Source: an uncultured Bacteroidales bacterium
GTDB taxonomy: Bacteria; Bacteroidota; Bacteroidia; Bacteroidales; Paludibacteraceae
Reading direction: 5' to 3'
Length of the DNA stretch: 32,828 nucleotides
Assembly: GCA_900319995.1 (NCBI GenBank)
Contig: ONQO01000038.1
Location: forward strand, 1-32,828
This document shows positions 7,901 through 15,981 of the stretch, in pieces (the stretch's first letter is position 1; the number at the start of each line of letters is the position of its first letter). Made by a program: the position numbers and the translations under genes. The notes below the pieces were generated by a model. That model did not search any database, had not been told where the DNA came from, and saw nothing but the letters and a program-made list of their open reading frames with translations.

Positions 7901-10084
7901 TTTATGCAGGATGAAGACTTCAACCATACAGGTCTGATTGTTTATGCTGTATACGATGCTCTCGGCGAGAATAAGGTGGATATTACTTCTATGTGTACGT
8001 TCTCTGAGCCGGATATGAGTACAACAGGTGAAAAGACTATTGAGATTACCTACAATGAAGCAGTTGTTGCATCGTATACGATTAACGTTGCTGCTGATTC
8101 TCGTAAGGTGGCTAATAGCCCTGCTACATTCACTACTGTTAGCGGTGATATGACACCGAATGATATAACGTTTGCTTCTGATCAAGGTGGCGCAGGTACT
8201 GCACCGCAAAACTATAATGATGGTATCCGTTTGTATCAGGCACCGAGTGCTGATGCTATTGGCGGATTTATCACTTTGAAGGCTAAGAAGGGTTGCACGA
8301 TTGATCAGGTTAAGATCACAACTACCAACACTTATGCAACTACTGTTGCTTATAGCGTTGACGGTAATGAGAATCTGTTAGGTGAAGAGGCTGTGGCTAA
8401 ATCCAGCACTTACACTACTCCTTCCGGCTTGAATGTAGAAAGTGTGAATATCGTGAACAAAGGAACCGGTAGCAGCGGTCGTCTGGAGATTGCTTCTATC
8501 AAGGTTTGGTACACAGGTGACGCTCTTGCTGTTGACCACTACATCTTGGGCGGTACTTATGCTACCGAGTTTGAGCAGTATGGCGAGTTCAATTATGAAG
8601 GTCTGACAGTAACCGCTGCATACGATGCTGGTGAGACTATCACAGAGGCTGTTACCGGCTTTACGGTTGAGGCTGATTTGAGCACTGCGGGTAACAAGAA
8701 GGCTGAAGTTATGCTCAATAGTGTTAAGATTGCTGAGTACGACATTACTGTTAATCCTTCTGCAAAAGAGGATCCAGCATTGGCTTATAGCCCGACTTCG
8801 GTAGTTCTTACGTTGGGTGACGCTTTGAGTGCTCCGACGTTCAGCAATGATTACAAAGTATCGCCGATTTCTTATGAGTCGAGCAAACCGGCTGTGGCTA
8901 CTGTTGATGCAGAAGGTAATATCGCTCTCGCAGGTGGCTGTGGTACTGCTGTGATTACCGCATCGTTCGCAGGAGATGATGATTATATTGACAGTGAAGC
9001 AACATTCACTATTACGGTTAACGAGCCTGTTGAGGACTTGACTGGCACTTGGGTTCTGGCAACATCTGTTGCTGCTGGTGACAAAATTATCATCGGTGCT
9101 ACATACCAAGACGCAACAAAGTCAATGGGTGCACAAAACGGAAATAACCGTTTGGCTGTAGCAAGCACACTTGATGCTGGTGTTCTCTCTCCGGGAGAAG
9201 GAACAAAGGTATTTACACTTGTGGACGCTGGTGACGGCAAGTTCGCTATCCAAGCATTGAATGGCAACTATCTAAGCGCAGCCGGAACAGGAACAAGCAA
9301 TTACCTGAAAGAAGCGGCTGATTATACTGCTGATAATGCAAAGTGGAGTATTTCGATTGATGGTGAGGGTGTTGCAAGTGTCGTTGCTTTGTCCAACAAC
9401 CGCAATGCCATGCAATACAATAGTGGTAGTACATTGTTCTCTTGCTATGCTTCTGTTACGTCTCAAAGACCGATTAATATCTATAAGAAAGATGCAGCTC
9501 CGGAACCGGTTTACGAGACAGTTCGTGCTGGTTTGACACCAAATAACTACTACACCGTTTGCTGGCCGAAGGCAATGACTGCTATCAAGGGAGGTACGCT
9601 GTGGTCGTTCGCAGGTAAGGATGAAAACATGGCATATCTCATCCAAGAAAACGCTCCGCTCGTTGCCGGTCGTCCGTATATCATCTATGCTACAGATACC
9701 AAACTGGAAGCTGTGGTTGAAGGTGATGATGCAGCGGCAGGCTCTAACAATGGTCTCTATGGTACGTTAGATTACATGGACGCAGCCGCTTTGTCGGCAG
9801 CAGGTGCAACATACATGCTGAAGAGCAATGAGCTTCGTCCGATAGGTACGAACAACCACCTCGACGCAAACCGTGCTTATGTGATATTGGATAACATCTC
9901 TGGTGGCGCTCCGGCCAATGTTCCTGCCCATATGGTACGCAAGATGCCGTTGCAAGGTCAGACTACTACCGACATTGATGCTCTCAACGCTTCCGAAACT
10001 CCGGTTAAGATGATGATTGACGGTCAACTCTTCATCCTCCGCGGCGAGAAACTCTATGACGCTACCGGACGTTTGGTAAAATAA
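4949..10084 (+). CDS. Giant secreted multidomain surface protein
   Basis: 1711 residues. Signal peptide 1-22 (hydrophobic core LLSLLMLICFSVG, cut near VWA-DD). Then beta-rich modules read by eye: a jelly-roll-like unit (about 33-183); a bacterial Ig-like unit (about 194-283, YAGDNFDPAGLTVTGTY); a unit with WSGEYLLVYEAD (about 284-430); another Ig-like unit; two OB-fold-like units (about 530-760, HVNGIVLS and VYVRGKVA); a 223-residue block repeated twice (829-1051 and 1052 to about 1270); an Ig-like stretch; a unit with GTWVLATSVAAGDKIII; and a C-terminal domain (1521-1711) shared with the protein at 10901. No catalytic motif is seen. It ends in FILRGEKLYDATGRLVK, the tail also found on the protein at 10901 and, in variant form, on the amylase at 29946; a secretion or anchoring signal is my inference. 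A microprotein gene follows after 81 bases. Confidence 0.85.
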   Translation: MKKLKLLSLLMLICFSVGNVWADDPASVGTTLFSEDFSSYSANNVPSGSVTTATGRVVYGGANVTYACTDGGSATKIYNETTAGGTAPEILVGKNTGVFSITGIPSGGAQKITVSWTQNKQALDVAPTGTGYSGSVSGKPANAGNRSFDITVADGADATFTLTFAATGSSNVRVDNIVVTVKTAGEGGAPAKTLTSIAVSGAPTKTSYYAGDNFDPAGLTVTGTYSDASTAPITSGITWSYDPSQELALNQTSIGVIATVSEIASPKVNVSITVTEAPAAVNYEKVTAEPADWSGEYLLVYEADATNARVWKGADQANNYAEATISAGVIAAPEGAAVLTIAKVAESDPVVYTIMVGDKYIGQTSDANGIKIQTTAINNSISYNGTDAAIDIVASSAHLRYNSASSSYFRYYKSATYSSQKKIQLYKKVDGTVKPAAGLAFETSAYLVKANGSLATPTLSTADGFDGTVTYASSDADVVAVNTTTGALTIKAAGKAEITASSLETENFKAGSAKYTVYVAEQAGTAEDPLTEASAKALIDLGCTLNAHVNGIVLSQNSTNFTVTLTDGFQFYKAKDLNNVAFESAYLGAGDEVTAVGALKKFSSTYELDEGCYLTFYEQASTPLTSIANDEASAYTVAQALGFAANPTTYDLSDIVYVRGKVAIASTALFSKKYLTYSISDDGTTTSVLKVYNGLGIDGAAFTSKDDILVGDVVVVKGNLTQFNTELEFAANNELVSKKPVATIAIDNMELEYAEVATISATITPAAAASTVKYSIKAGSDDVITLSGDQITAKSVTGTATIVATIAGTDDYEGATKEFTVSVAEADTRKVANSPATFTTTNGNLDPADIAYASYQGGSSTAPAIYNDGIRLYQISGSNDFGGFVTITAKTGCTIDEVQITTTSKYSTTVAYSVDGNENLLKSESVAASSSYTTGTGLNVSSVNILNVGTGSSGRLEIASIKVYYTGEAATIDHYELGGTYQTAFMQDEDFNHTGLIVYAVYDALGENKVDITSMCTFSEPDMSTTGEKTIEITYNEAVVASYTINVAADSRKVANSPATFTTVSGDMTPNDITFASDQGGAGTAPQNYNDGIRLYQAPSADAIGGFITLKAKKGCTIDQVKITTTNTYATTVAYSVDGNENLLGEEAVAKSSTYTTPSGLNVESVNIVNKGTGSSGRLEIASIKVWYTGDALAVDHYILGGTYATEFEQYGEFNYEGLTVTAAYDAGETITEAVTGFTVEADLSTAGNKKAEVMLNSVKIAEYDITVNPSAKEDPALAYSPTSVVLTLGDALSAPTFSNDYKVSPISYESSKPAVATVDAEGNIALAGGCGTAVITASFAGDDDYIDSEATFTITVNEPVEDLTGTWVLATSVAAGDKIIIGATYQDATKSMGAQNGNNRLAVASTLDAGVLSPGEGTKVFTLVDAGDGKFAIQALNGNYLSAAGTGTSNYLKEAADYTADNAKWSISIDGEGVASVVALSNNRNAMQYNSGSTLFSCYASVTSQRPINIYKKDAAPEPVYETVRAGLTPNNYYTVCWPKAMTAIKGGTLWSFAGKDENMAYLIQENAPLVAGRPYIIYATDTKLEAVVEGDDAAAGSNNGLYGTLDYMDAAALSAAGATYMLKSNELRPIGTNNHLDANRAYVILDNISGGAPANVPAHMVRKMPLQGQTTTDIDALNASETPVKMMIDGQLFILRGEKLYDATGRLVK
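7433..8758 (+). repeat. Tandem in-frame duplication within the giant gene
   Basis: Two blocks with a 669-base period (starting at 7433 and 8102) encode RKVANSPATFTT, YNDGIRLYQ, VAYSVDGNENLL and SSGRLEIASIKV in both copies, each followed by a DHY-LGGTY Ig-like unit. The first half of each block is much more alike than the Ig-like half. Confidence 0.85.
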
Positions 10085-10101
10085 ATGAAACCAACCCCTA
10101 A

Positions 10102-10121
10102 CCCCTCCCCTCGGGGAGGGG
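10102..10121. repeat. GC-rich palindrome just after a stop codon
   Basis: CCCCTCCCC (10102-10110), 2 bases, GGGGAGGGG (10113-10121), 17 bases after the giant gene's stop. It resembles, but is not identical to, the 37-bp repeats that follow the stops of ackA and pta. Without a T-run it is not a typical terminator; it lies between the giant gene and its microprotein. Confidence 0.7.
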
Positions 10122-10165
10122 AATAAAGGGGCAGAGTAAAAACGAATAAACGAAAGGATAGAATT

Positions 10166-10294
10166 ATGATGAAGACATATGAAATACCGAGTGTAGAATT
10201 AACGCAGTTAATGCCGGGTACAATTGTTTTGGCGGGTAGTCCGTCTGGAATTACCGTGAATCCCACTCCTATTGATAATGAAGGCGGCGATTAA
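10166..10294 (+). CDS. PIDNEGGD microprotein 1 (42 residues)
   Basis: Begins MMKTYEIPSVELTQ and ends PIDNEGGD. Too short for most gene callers. Evidence that it is real: a second ORF at the same relative place behind the second giant gene shares Y--P-VE-T-L, AGS, N and the last eight residues, with intergenic DNA that otherwise differs. Both starts follow a purine-rich GGA (AAAGGATAGAATT before ATG). No signal peptide or membrane segment is visible; the tail is acidic. A 14-bp stem terminator follows 29 bases after the stop. From memory, Bacteroidales genomes hold many short ORFs of the general form Y--P followed by an AGS-like motif, with unknown function; I could not check this. A peptide precursor, chaperone or signal are open possibilities. 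Confidence 0.65.
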   Translation: MMKTYEIPSVELTQLMPGTIVLAGSPSGITVNPTPIDNEGGD

Positions 10295-10322
10295 TCCCTT
10301 CCCGCCTATATGGCGAACATAC

Positions 10323-10363
10323 CCAACAGCCCTGCCCTTTGCGGCGGGGTTGTTGGTGTTTAT
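10323..10363 (+). terminator. Terminator after giant gene/microprotein 1
   Basis: Stem CCAACAGCCCTGCC (10323-10336) with GGCGGGGTTGTTGG (10343-10356): 14 pairs including two G-T wobbles, 6-base loop, followed by TGTTTATT. Confidence 0.8.
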
Positions 10364-10511
10364 TCGTCCAAAAATTACCCAAAATAAGCCCAAAATGAAG
10401 ATTTCTTGCTTTTTTTGAAGAAATATTTGGATAACAAATTGTACTAAAACTTTCCAGTATAATCAAATTTGGAACGAACTATATTTGTGTACTTTGAATA
10501 TAGAAGGAAGA

Positions 10512-10621
10512 GGCTGACAAGCTGACGGCAGACACCCTTTTTTTAAAATACATACACATGTACGCGCGTGTGTGAGTTATATAACGAGGGTGTCAGCCTG
10601 TCAGCCGTCAGCCTGTCACCC
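10512..10621. repeat. Long imperfect inverted repeat of GTCAGCC units
   Basis: The left arm (10512-10538) is nearly the reverse complement of the right arm (10587-10621). Both start from AGGGTGTC at the inner end and contain GCCGTCAGC; the right arm has an extra 8-base AGCCTGTC unit. The 48-base centre has alternating purine-pyrimidine runs (ACATGT, ACGCGCGTGTGTG). Confidence 0.75.
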
Positions 10622-10679
10622 AAGAAAGGTCCACTCCCCCTCAACTATCACCCGATTACCCGTTAACTACGACTCAAAA

Positions 10680-10710
10680 CCGCGACCTCACCGCGACCTC
10701 ACCGCGACCT
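10680..10710. repeat. 11-bp tandem repeat (CCGCGACCTCA)
   Basis: Two full units (10680-10690, 10691-10701) and a 9-base partial (10702-10710). It shares unit length and the CCGCG start with the CCGCGTGATTC array at 20113. Confidence 0.8.
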
Positions 10711-10820
10711 GTCTGTATTGTGAAACCGCTTGCGTATTTGCGTTCATGCGTACGAATCTATTCTAAATTCCATTCAAACAGGCCAATCTTCCTGCAAAAA
10801 TAAAATTTCTCACCAAAAAT

Positions 10821-10851
10821 TTGCGTATATGCTTTTTTTGTTGTATCTTTG
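10821..10851 (+). promoter_or_regulatory. Promoter of the 1236-residue surface protein
   Basis: TTG at 10821-10823 (in TTGCGTAT), 20 bases, TATCTTTG at 10844-10851; expected start near 10858, giving a leader of about 40 bases. Confidence 0.8.
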
Positions 10852-10900
10852 CGACCAAAATTGAAATTCAAACCAATTATTAACATAATTTTATAATATC

Positions 10901-13900
10901 ATGAAAAAATTTCTTACTCTCCTCGCTGCCCTGATAGTGACGGGTAGCATGACGGTTGTTCAGGCGGATACTTGGACGCCTGCCGGCACACCGGCATCCG
11001 TTTTTACAGATGAATGGGAACCGAATACTCCGGCGAATGACATGGTGCTCTCAAACGGACTGTATGTGTTTGCCAAAAGGAGCGACTTCGCGCAAACTCC
11101 GATTCAATTCAAAGTCTGCAAAGACCATGCATGGACGACTGCTTATCCGGGAAGCAATTACAGTTTCACTATTCCGGCGGGTGCAAAACACCTTATTATC
11201 ACGTATAATCCCAGCGGAAATGCGGTGAATGCGTTCGCTATTTCCTCAATGACGGTTGCTGGAGATAACGCTACTTTGTTCGGTGATACATGGAAGCCGG
11301 CGAACACAGCCAATGACATGGCATTGCAATCGGATGGCACCTATAAGTTTGAAAAATCGGGTGTAGCATTATCCGCCGGCATGGTCAATTTTAAAGCCTG
11401 TGCCAATCACGGATGGGATAATGCTTGGCCGAGTTCCAATTATTCGCTTTCTATTCCGGAGTCAGGAAACTATACCATTACCATCACTTTCAATCCTGCT
11501 ACACTCTCTGTTTCCGCTACGGCAGATTTAGAGGAAGCAGTTGTCGTTATTCCTACCATTCAACTGCATAGTAACATTACGAATCCGTCTTGGGAATCTT
11601 CAGCAAATTTCGCTCTCGCAGGAAATGAAGAAACAGCAAGTTTGACTCTGACAGGTGTGACGAAAGGAAATTATGAGTTTGGCGTAAAGATTGATGGTAC
11701 TTGGACTTCCAATGGGTCAGGTTTCACTCGTGCAAATCCTTCTCACACCATCGCAGCCGGTAGCGGCAACTGCACCTTCAATGCCGATAGAAATGGTGAT
11801 TACACCTTCACATGGACGTACGCAACGAATACATTGAGTGTTACTTATCCGGCAGTACCTGCGCAGAGCGTGGAACTGACGGGGCTGAGCGCGCAAATAT
11901 TGAAAGGTACTGAGGTTACTTTCACGGCATCCTCTTCCGGTATCGACGAGCCGGGATATCGTTTCTACGTGAAAGAGAAGAACGGTGGTTACGGTAGTGC
12001 CGTTGCATCCTATACTTTCGATGCAGTAGGCGAATATGTGGTAAAAGTGGAAGCTTTGGAATACAATACCGGAGATCCGGTAGCTGACGATGAAAGCGAA
12101 GTTCTGGTTTATGATACGCACACCTTTACCAACGGAACAACCATTTATGTGGACTTCTCGGCAATGACCGAAGGAACAAAGGGTGTTAATTATCCGAAAG
12201 TCGGAGAGGTAGGGTTGGATTATGATGACGCAGGTGCAGGAACACTCAAGACGGTTGCATTTAATGCGAACGTTACATGGACAACGAACGATGTATTTAT
12301 TAAAACCGAAAAAGCAGGTTGGGCAGAGTTGAAATTCATTGTTCCTGGAGACGGACAGAACTGTGTCGTGGTTGCTGCAGACGGTGCTTCCTACACTTGG
12401 GGCATCTATTCAGGAGGGGAACCTGAGCATACATATACTGTGGCAGGACCGGAAACATTCTTTAGCACAAATTGGGATGCTACAAATACAGACAACGACA
12501 TGGCGTTGGATGATGGCTTATATAAACTGACTAAAGCGAACGTTGTCGTTGCTGACGAAACAACGATAGAGTTTAAGGTCTGCCAAGACCACGCATGGAC
12601 CGTTGCTTTCCCCGGAGATAATTATTCGCTTTATTTTGCTAATGGAGGCACATACTCTATCACCTATACCTTTAATACGGAAGGAAATGCTGTCGGTGTG
12701 GATATACCTTCGTTTGTAGCAATGCATGGTAACTTTGCAGGCGTGGACTCCTGGGCAGATACCAAGAATTTTGTAGTTGCTCCGGGCGGTGCTACTGCCA
12801 GTTTGACAATGACACTTGCTGCACGTGACAATTATGAGTTCGGTATGCGACTTCGTAGCAACGGTAACTGGACTTCCAATGGAGCATCGTTCTCGCGCGC
12901 AACACCCTCTGCTTCTATTGTTGCAGGAGAAGGTAATATAACACTGAATGCTGACGTAGCCGGTGAATATACATTCACGTGGACTTTTGCAACCAATACC
13001 CTGTCCATTACCTATCCAGAAGGCAGCTCCTCGACTCCCACAGCTGTTGCAGCTAAAGGTGGTTGGGACAGTTGGGCGGATCCGCTGAACTTTACTCCGG
13101 CATTGGACGGATTGACAGCTACTGCTACTTTGTCTGAGCTTCCGGCAGGCAACTATGAATTCAAACTCATTATTGGAGAAACAACGGGTGACGCGGCAAC
13201 TTGGGATTGGCGCAGCAACGCAAATGCATACCACCGTTTCTGGACATCTGCTTCGGGAATCACATCAAACAATGATTTGAATATGGAACTTCAGGCAGAT
13301 GCCGACGGCGATTATATCCTCACTTGGACCTTTGCAACCAATGCGCTCTCTATCACGTTCCCAGAAACACCGAAAACGGGTACCAATGAAGTGAAATTCT
13401 TCCCGCCGCGTACGGAAGAGCACCCGTGGAATAGTGTCTATGTATATGCTTGGCGCCGTACAGCCGGTGAAGATGCAAGGCTTACTGACGAATGGCCCGG
13501 AGATCTCGCAACCAAAGACGGAGAATGGTATAAAGCAACCATTGCCAAAGGCGCTTGTGCCATTTTCCACGACAACGCCGGCATGCAAAGTTTCGATATT
13601 GAGAACGTCCAGAAGGATGTTTGCTACATCTCGAATGAGATTGACTATACGGAGCATGAAGCCGATCCAGAGAAACCCGTCAAGGCAAAGTTCGTTGAAA
13701 ACTGCACTGTAAGTTATTTCATTACCGGTGACGAGGCTATCATGGGAGCCGGCAACGCTTGGAAGGCTGATCTCGCTGAGCGTCAGTTAGACGGCAGCGA
13801 CGAAATCACGCTTTCCAACCTGCCGGCAGGTATCTATGAGTTCAAACTCACCAACGGCAGTTGGGCATGGAGCATCGGCGGAAAAGAACACTTGAAAGGC

Positions 13901-14611
13901 GGTGATTGTTCGAATGTGGCTGTTACCAGCGGAAGTGGTAATGTGAAATTCAAAATCGAAAGTACTCAAGACGTTACAATCACCTATTTCCCTGCAACAC
14001 AACAAATATGTTTGAGTGCAGAGACCATGCTGCCCTTTGAGGATGTCCGCACGGGTCTGACTGCCGATAATTACTACACTGTCTGCTATAACCGTGAGAT
14101 GAAACAAATACGCGGCGCATCCCTCTGGTCATTCGCAGGCAAGGATGAAAACTTCGCATATCTCGTTCGTGAAGACGCTCCGTTTGCTGCGGGTAAACCT
14201 TTTATCATCTATGCCGAATCCGACAAACTTGAAGCTGTCCTTGACGGTAGCACGGAAGTGGCGGGCTCGAACAACGGTCTCTATGGGACGTTGGTATACA
14301 TGGATGCAACCGCTCTATCAAACGCAGGTGCAACATATATGTTGAAGAATAATGAACTCCGTCCTATTGGATCGAACAATCACCTCGCTGCTAATCGTGC
14401 ATACATTAAGTTGAACGAGATTCCTGACGGCGGCGCACCTGCAGGGTTGCCCAAACACCGGGTACGCGCTATGCCGACGCAGTCAAACGTTGCTACCGAC
14501 ATCGATGCTATTAACGCTTCCGATGCGCCGGTTAAGATGATGATTGACGGAGAACTATTCATCCGCCGCGGCGAGAATCTCTATGACGCAACAGGTCGTC
14601 TGGTAAAATAA
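10901..14611 (+). CDS. Giant secreted protein with starch-binding-like modules
   Basis: 1236 residues. Signal peptide 1-22 (MKKFLTLLAALIVTG, cut near VQA-DT). Modules by eye: three units with an F-D-W/NDMAL/FK-C--H-W pattern (about 23-115, 118-210, 515-600) like the X25-type domain of pullulanases; three units of the SW-------NF...NYEF...YTFTWT-ATN-LS-T-P form (about 217-315, 603-705, 712-820), a carbohydrate-binding look; a PKD/Ig-like unit (320-400); a CBM26-like unit (about 828-910, VYVYAWRR, DEWPG, GEWYKATI, IFHDNAG); another X25-like unit (930-1040); and the shared C-terminal domain (about 1046-1236) ending IRRGENLYDATGRLVK. Inference: an extracellular starch or glycogen binding protein working with the amylases of this window. 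It has its own promoter, and a microprotein gene follows after 71 bases. Confidence 0.85.
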   Translation: MKKFLTLLAALIVTGSMTVVQADTWTPAGTPASVFTDEWEPNTPANDMVLSNGLYVFAKRSDFAQTPIQFKVCKDHAWTTAYPGSNYSFTIPAGAKHLIITYNPSGNAVNAFAISSMTVAGDNATLFGDTWKPANTANDMALQSDGTYKFEKSGVALSAGMVNFKACANHGWDNAWPSSNYSLSIPESGNYTITITFNPATLSVSATADLEEAVVVIPTIQLHSNITNPSWESSANFALAGNEETASLTLTGVTKGNYEFGVKIDGTWTSNGSGFTRANPSHTIAAGSGNCTFNADRNGDYTFTWTYATNTLSVTYPAVPAQSVELTGLSAQILKGTEVTFTASSSGIDEPGYRFYVKEKNGGYGSAVASYTFDAVGEYVVKVEALEYNTGDPVADDESEVLVYDTHTFTNGTTIYVDFSAMTEGTKGVNYPKVGEVGLDYDDAGAGTLKTVAFNANVTWTTNDVFIKTEKAGWAELKFIVPGDGQNCVVVAADGASYTWGIYSGGEPEHTYTVAGPETFFSTNWDATNTDNDMALDDGLYKLTKANVVVADETTIEFKVCQDHAWTVAFPGDNYSLYFANGGTYSITYTFNTEGNAVGVDIPSFVAMHGNFAGVDSWADTKNFVVAPGGATASLTMTLAARDNYEFGMRLRSNGNWTSNGASFSRATPSASIVAGEGNITLNADVAGEYTFTWTFATNTLSITYPEGSSSTPTAVAAKGGWDSWADPLNFTPALDGLTATATLSELPAGNYEFKLIIGETTGDAATWDWRSNANAYHRFWTSASGITSNNDLNMELQADADGDYILTWTFATNALSITFPETPKTGTNEVKFFPPRTEEHPWNSVYVYAWRRTAGEDARLTDEWPGDLATKDGEWYKATIAKGACAIFHDNAGMQSFDIENVQKDVCYISNEIDYTEHEADPEKPVKAKFVENCTVSYFITGDEAIMGAGNAWKADLAERQLDGSDEITLSNLPAGIYEFKLTNGSWAWSIGGKEHLKGGDCSNVAVTSGSGNVKFKIESTQDVTITYFPATQQICLSAETMLPFEDVRTGLTADNYYTVCYNREMKQIRGASLWSFAGKDENFAYLVREDAPFAAGKPFIIYAESDKLEAVLDGSTEVAGSNNGLYGTLVYMDATALSNAGATYMLKNNELRPIGSNNHLAANRAYIKLNEIPDGGAPAGLPKHRVRAMPTQSNVATDIDAINASDAPVKMMIDGELFIRRGENLYDATGRLVK

Positions 14612-14682
14612 GATGTCGAATGTTGGTATTCCCGGATTACGGTAACCCGATAACACGAAATACCGAAAAAAAAGGAATCATT

Positions 14683-14841
14683 ATGAAAATTGAAAATAAT
14701 CGCGCCCTTGCGGCAGTGAAAAAGAATTATATTCAGCCGAACGTAGAGGAAACGCTGTTAATAGGCGGTTCCACGATTATGGCAGGAAGCAATACTCTTA
14801 AAATTAACACCGATCCTATTGATAATGAAGGCGGTGATTAG
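14683..14841 (+). CDS. PIDNEGGD microprotein 2 (52 residues)
   Basis: Begins MKIENNRALAAVKKNYIQP and ends PIDNEGGD. The frame is open back to an ATG at 14620, but I chose 14683 because it follows AAAGGAATCATT, matching the spacing before microprotein 1, and because the extra residues would be unlike the partner. It shares Y--P-VE-T-L, AGS, N and the ending with microprotein 1 but has a longer basic start. The last eight codons are almost identical in DNA as well, which suggests either duplication with the giant gene or strong constraint. It is followed by a strong two-way terminator. Function unknown. Confidence 0.7.
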   Translation: MKIENNRALAAVKKNYIQPNVEETLLIGGSTIMAGSNTLKINTDPIDNEGGD

Positions 14842-14872
14842 TCACAATCGACAGCCCTTCTCAGGGCAGAAT

Positions 14873-14910
14873 AACAATCAAAGGCAGCCTTTCCGCTGCC
14901 TTTGATTGTT
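14873..14910. terminator. Two-way terminator
   Basis: Perfect 16-bp stem: AACAATCAAAGGCAGC (14873-14888), 6-base loop, and its complement (14895-14910), followed by TCT on the + strand. It sits between the + strand microprotein gene and the end of the - strand prenyltransferase gene, so it can serve both. Confidence 0.85.
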
Positions 14911-14965
14911 TCTAATAACTCTTCGTTTGTTTTTCCTGCATTGGATGCAGGGCATTGGTTACCCC

Positions 14966-15940
14966 TTACACCAATCCCCGTACGATGCATATGCAATACA
15001 GCATTCCTAAGAACATCGTCAGTTTGATAACCTGCTGGCACGTTTTGTAGTCGCTTGGTATTTTGGCTGCCCACAGCAGCCACAGCGAACTCAGCAGAGG
15101 AATAACCACACCTAACGCAATATACCTTGTGCTGAGGCTGTTCCATGCGGTTGGGAAGGGTAGTACATGGTACCATAGATGCCCGATGATGGCCACTGTC
15201 AGCACGACGAGCACTGTTACAAACACTTTCGTCCATCGCTCTCCCCATACGACTGGCATCGAATGACATTCCAATTCACGGTCGCCCATCTGATCCTGCA
15301 AATCCTTCACAATCTCACGAATCCATGTCAGCAGAAATGCAAACAACGCAAAACCGCCTAACCACGTATAAATGCTGTTCACCGGCGTATAGGCCAGAAA
15401 ATCAGAGTAACGCAACTGCAATATGGCTGCATTAGCCATCGCTACCATCATCGGTGTTAATCCTGCCAATAACGCTATCGTTATATTACCAATGATAAGC
15501 AGCCGCTTGTAACTGCTGGAATAGAACCACAGCAACCCGGGAACAACGACATACACGATGCCGAGCGTCATGCTGCGCAATAGCACAGCGCTCACAATGC
15601 CGCAAACTAAACCGATACCGCTGAGCCATAGACTCAAACGCATCGCCGACGGCTTGCTTATACTACGGGTCACAATCACCTCGTCCGGCCGGTTGATGCG
15701 GTCAATCTTTACATCGAAATAATCGTTGATGACGTACCCTCCGGCGGCTATCAGCACGATCGCTGTTCCCATAAGAACCAACACGTACCACGGAAGTTGT
15801 TCGCCAAATCTCGCCTTGTCTAATATGGGTACAGCTACCCATTTCTCCATTAGCCATACCAATACTCCGAGAAAGAGCAAATTGCTCCATCTCACTAATC
15901 GCATGATGTCCTTAAATGTTTCCAAAATAACAAATTTCAA
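14966..15940 (-). CDS. UbiA family prenyltransferase
   Basis: Integral membrane enzyme that moves a prenyl group from a prenyl diphosphate to an acceptor. Motif 1 NDYFDVKID is at residues 72-80 (N72, D73, D76, D80) and motif 2 is in REIVKDLQDQMGDRE; both bind diphosphate through Mg2+. About eight hydrophobic segments are visible. The acceptor is not clear: menaquinone precursors and glycerol-phosphate type lipids are both used by relatives in Bacteroidota, and no menaquinone gene lies next to it. The ATG at 15904 (MRLVRWSNLLF), preceded by AAGGACATC, is an alternative start and looks more typical. TAGATTTG at 15974-15981 (minus strand) resembles a -7 element but lacks a TTG at the usual distance. 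Confidence 0.85.
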   Translation of the reverse strand: MKFVILETFKDIMRLVRWSNLLFLGVLVWLMEKWVAVPILDKARFGEQLPWYVLVLMGTAIVLIAAGGYVINDYFDVKIDRINRPDEVIVTRSISKPSAMRLSLWLSGIGLVCGIVSAVLLRSMTLGIVYVVVPGLLWFYSSSYKRLLIIGNITIALLAGLTPMMVAMANAAILQLRYSDFLAYTPVNSIYTWLGGFALFAFLLTWIREIVKDLQDQMGDRELECHSMPVVWGERWTKVFVTVLVVLTVAIIGHLWYHVLPFPTAWNSLSTRYIALGVVIPLLSSLWLLWAAKIPSDYKTCQQVIKLTMFLGMLYCICIVRGLV

Positions 15941-15981
15941 AAAGTTTATTGCGCCTTCGTGGCAGAGAACTTACAAATCTA

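Larger units (their letters stand above)
10295..10900. other. Gene-free, repeat-rich interval
   Basis: No convincing gene; the 64-codon frame at 10572 is made of repeat sequence. Contains, in order, the terminator, a weak promoter-like TACTTTG near 10490-10496, a long imperfect inverted repeat, an 11-bp tandem repeat and the promoter of the next giant gene. The stretch just after the terminator (GTCCAAAA, later CCCAAAA) resembles one near 29412-29437. Confidence 0.6.

Noticed and set aside
8378-9109. 243-codon minus-strand frame inside the giant gene
   Set aside because: Antisense shadow of a low-complexity, Thr/Ala-rich coding sequence.
10572-10766. 64-codon + strand frame in the gap before the second giant gene
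   Set aside because: Built from GTCAGCC and CCGCGACCTCA repeats, no start signal, no family features.
12518-13234. 238-codon minus-strand frame inside the second giant gene
   Set aside because: Antisense shadow; Cys/Ser-rich composition typical of reversed coding sequence.
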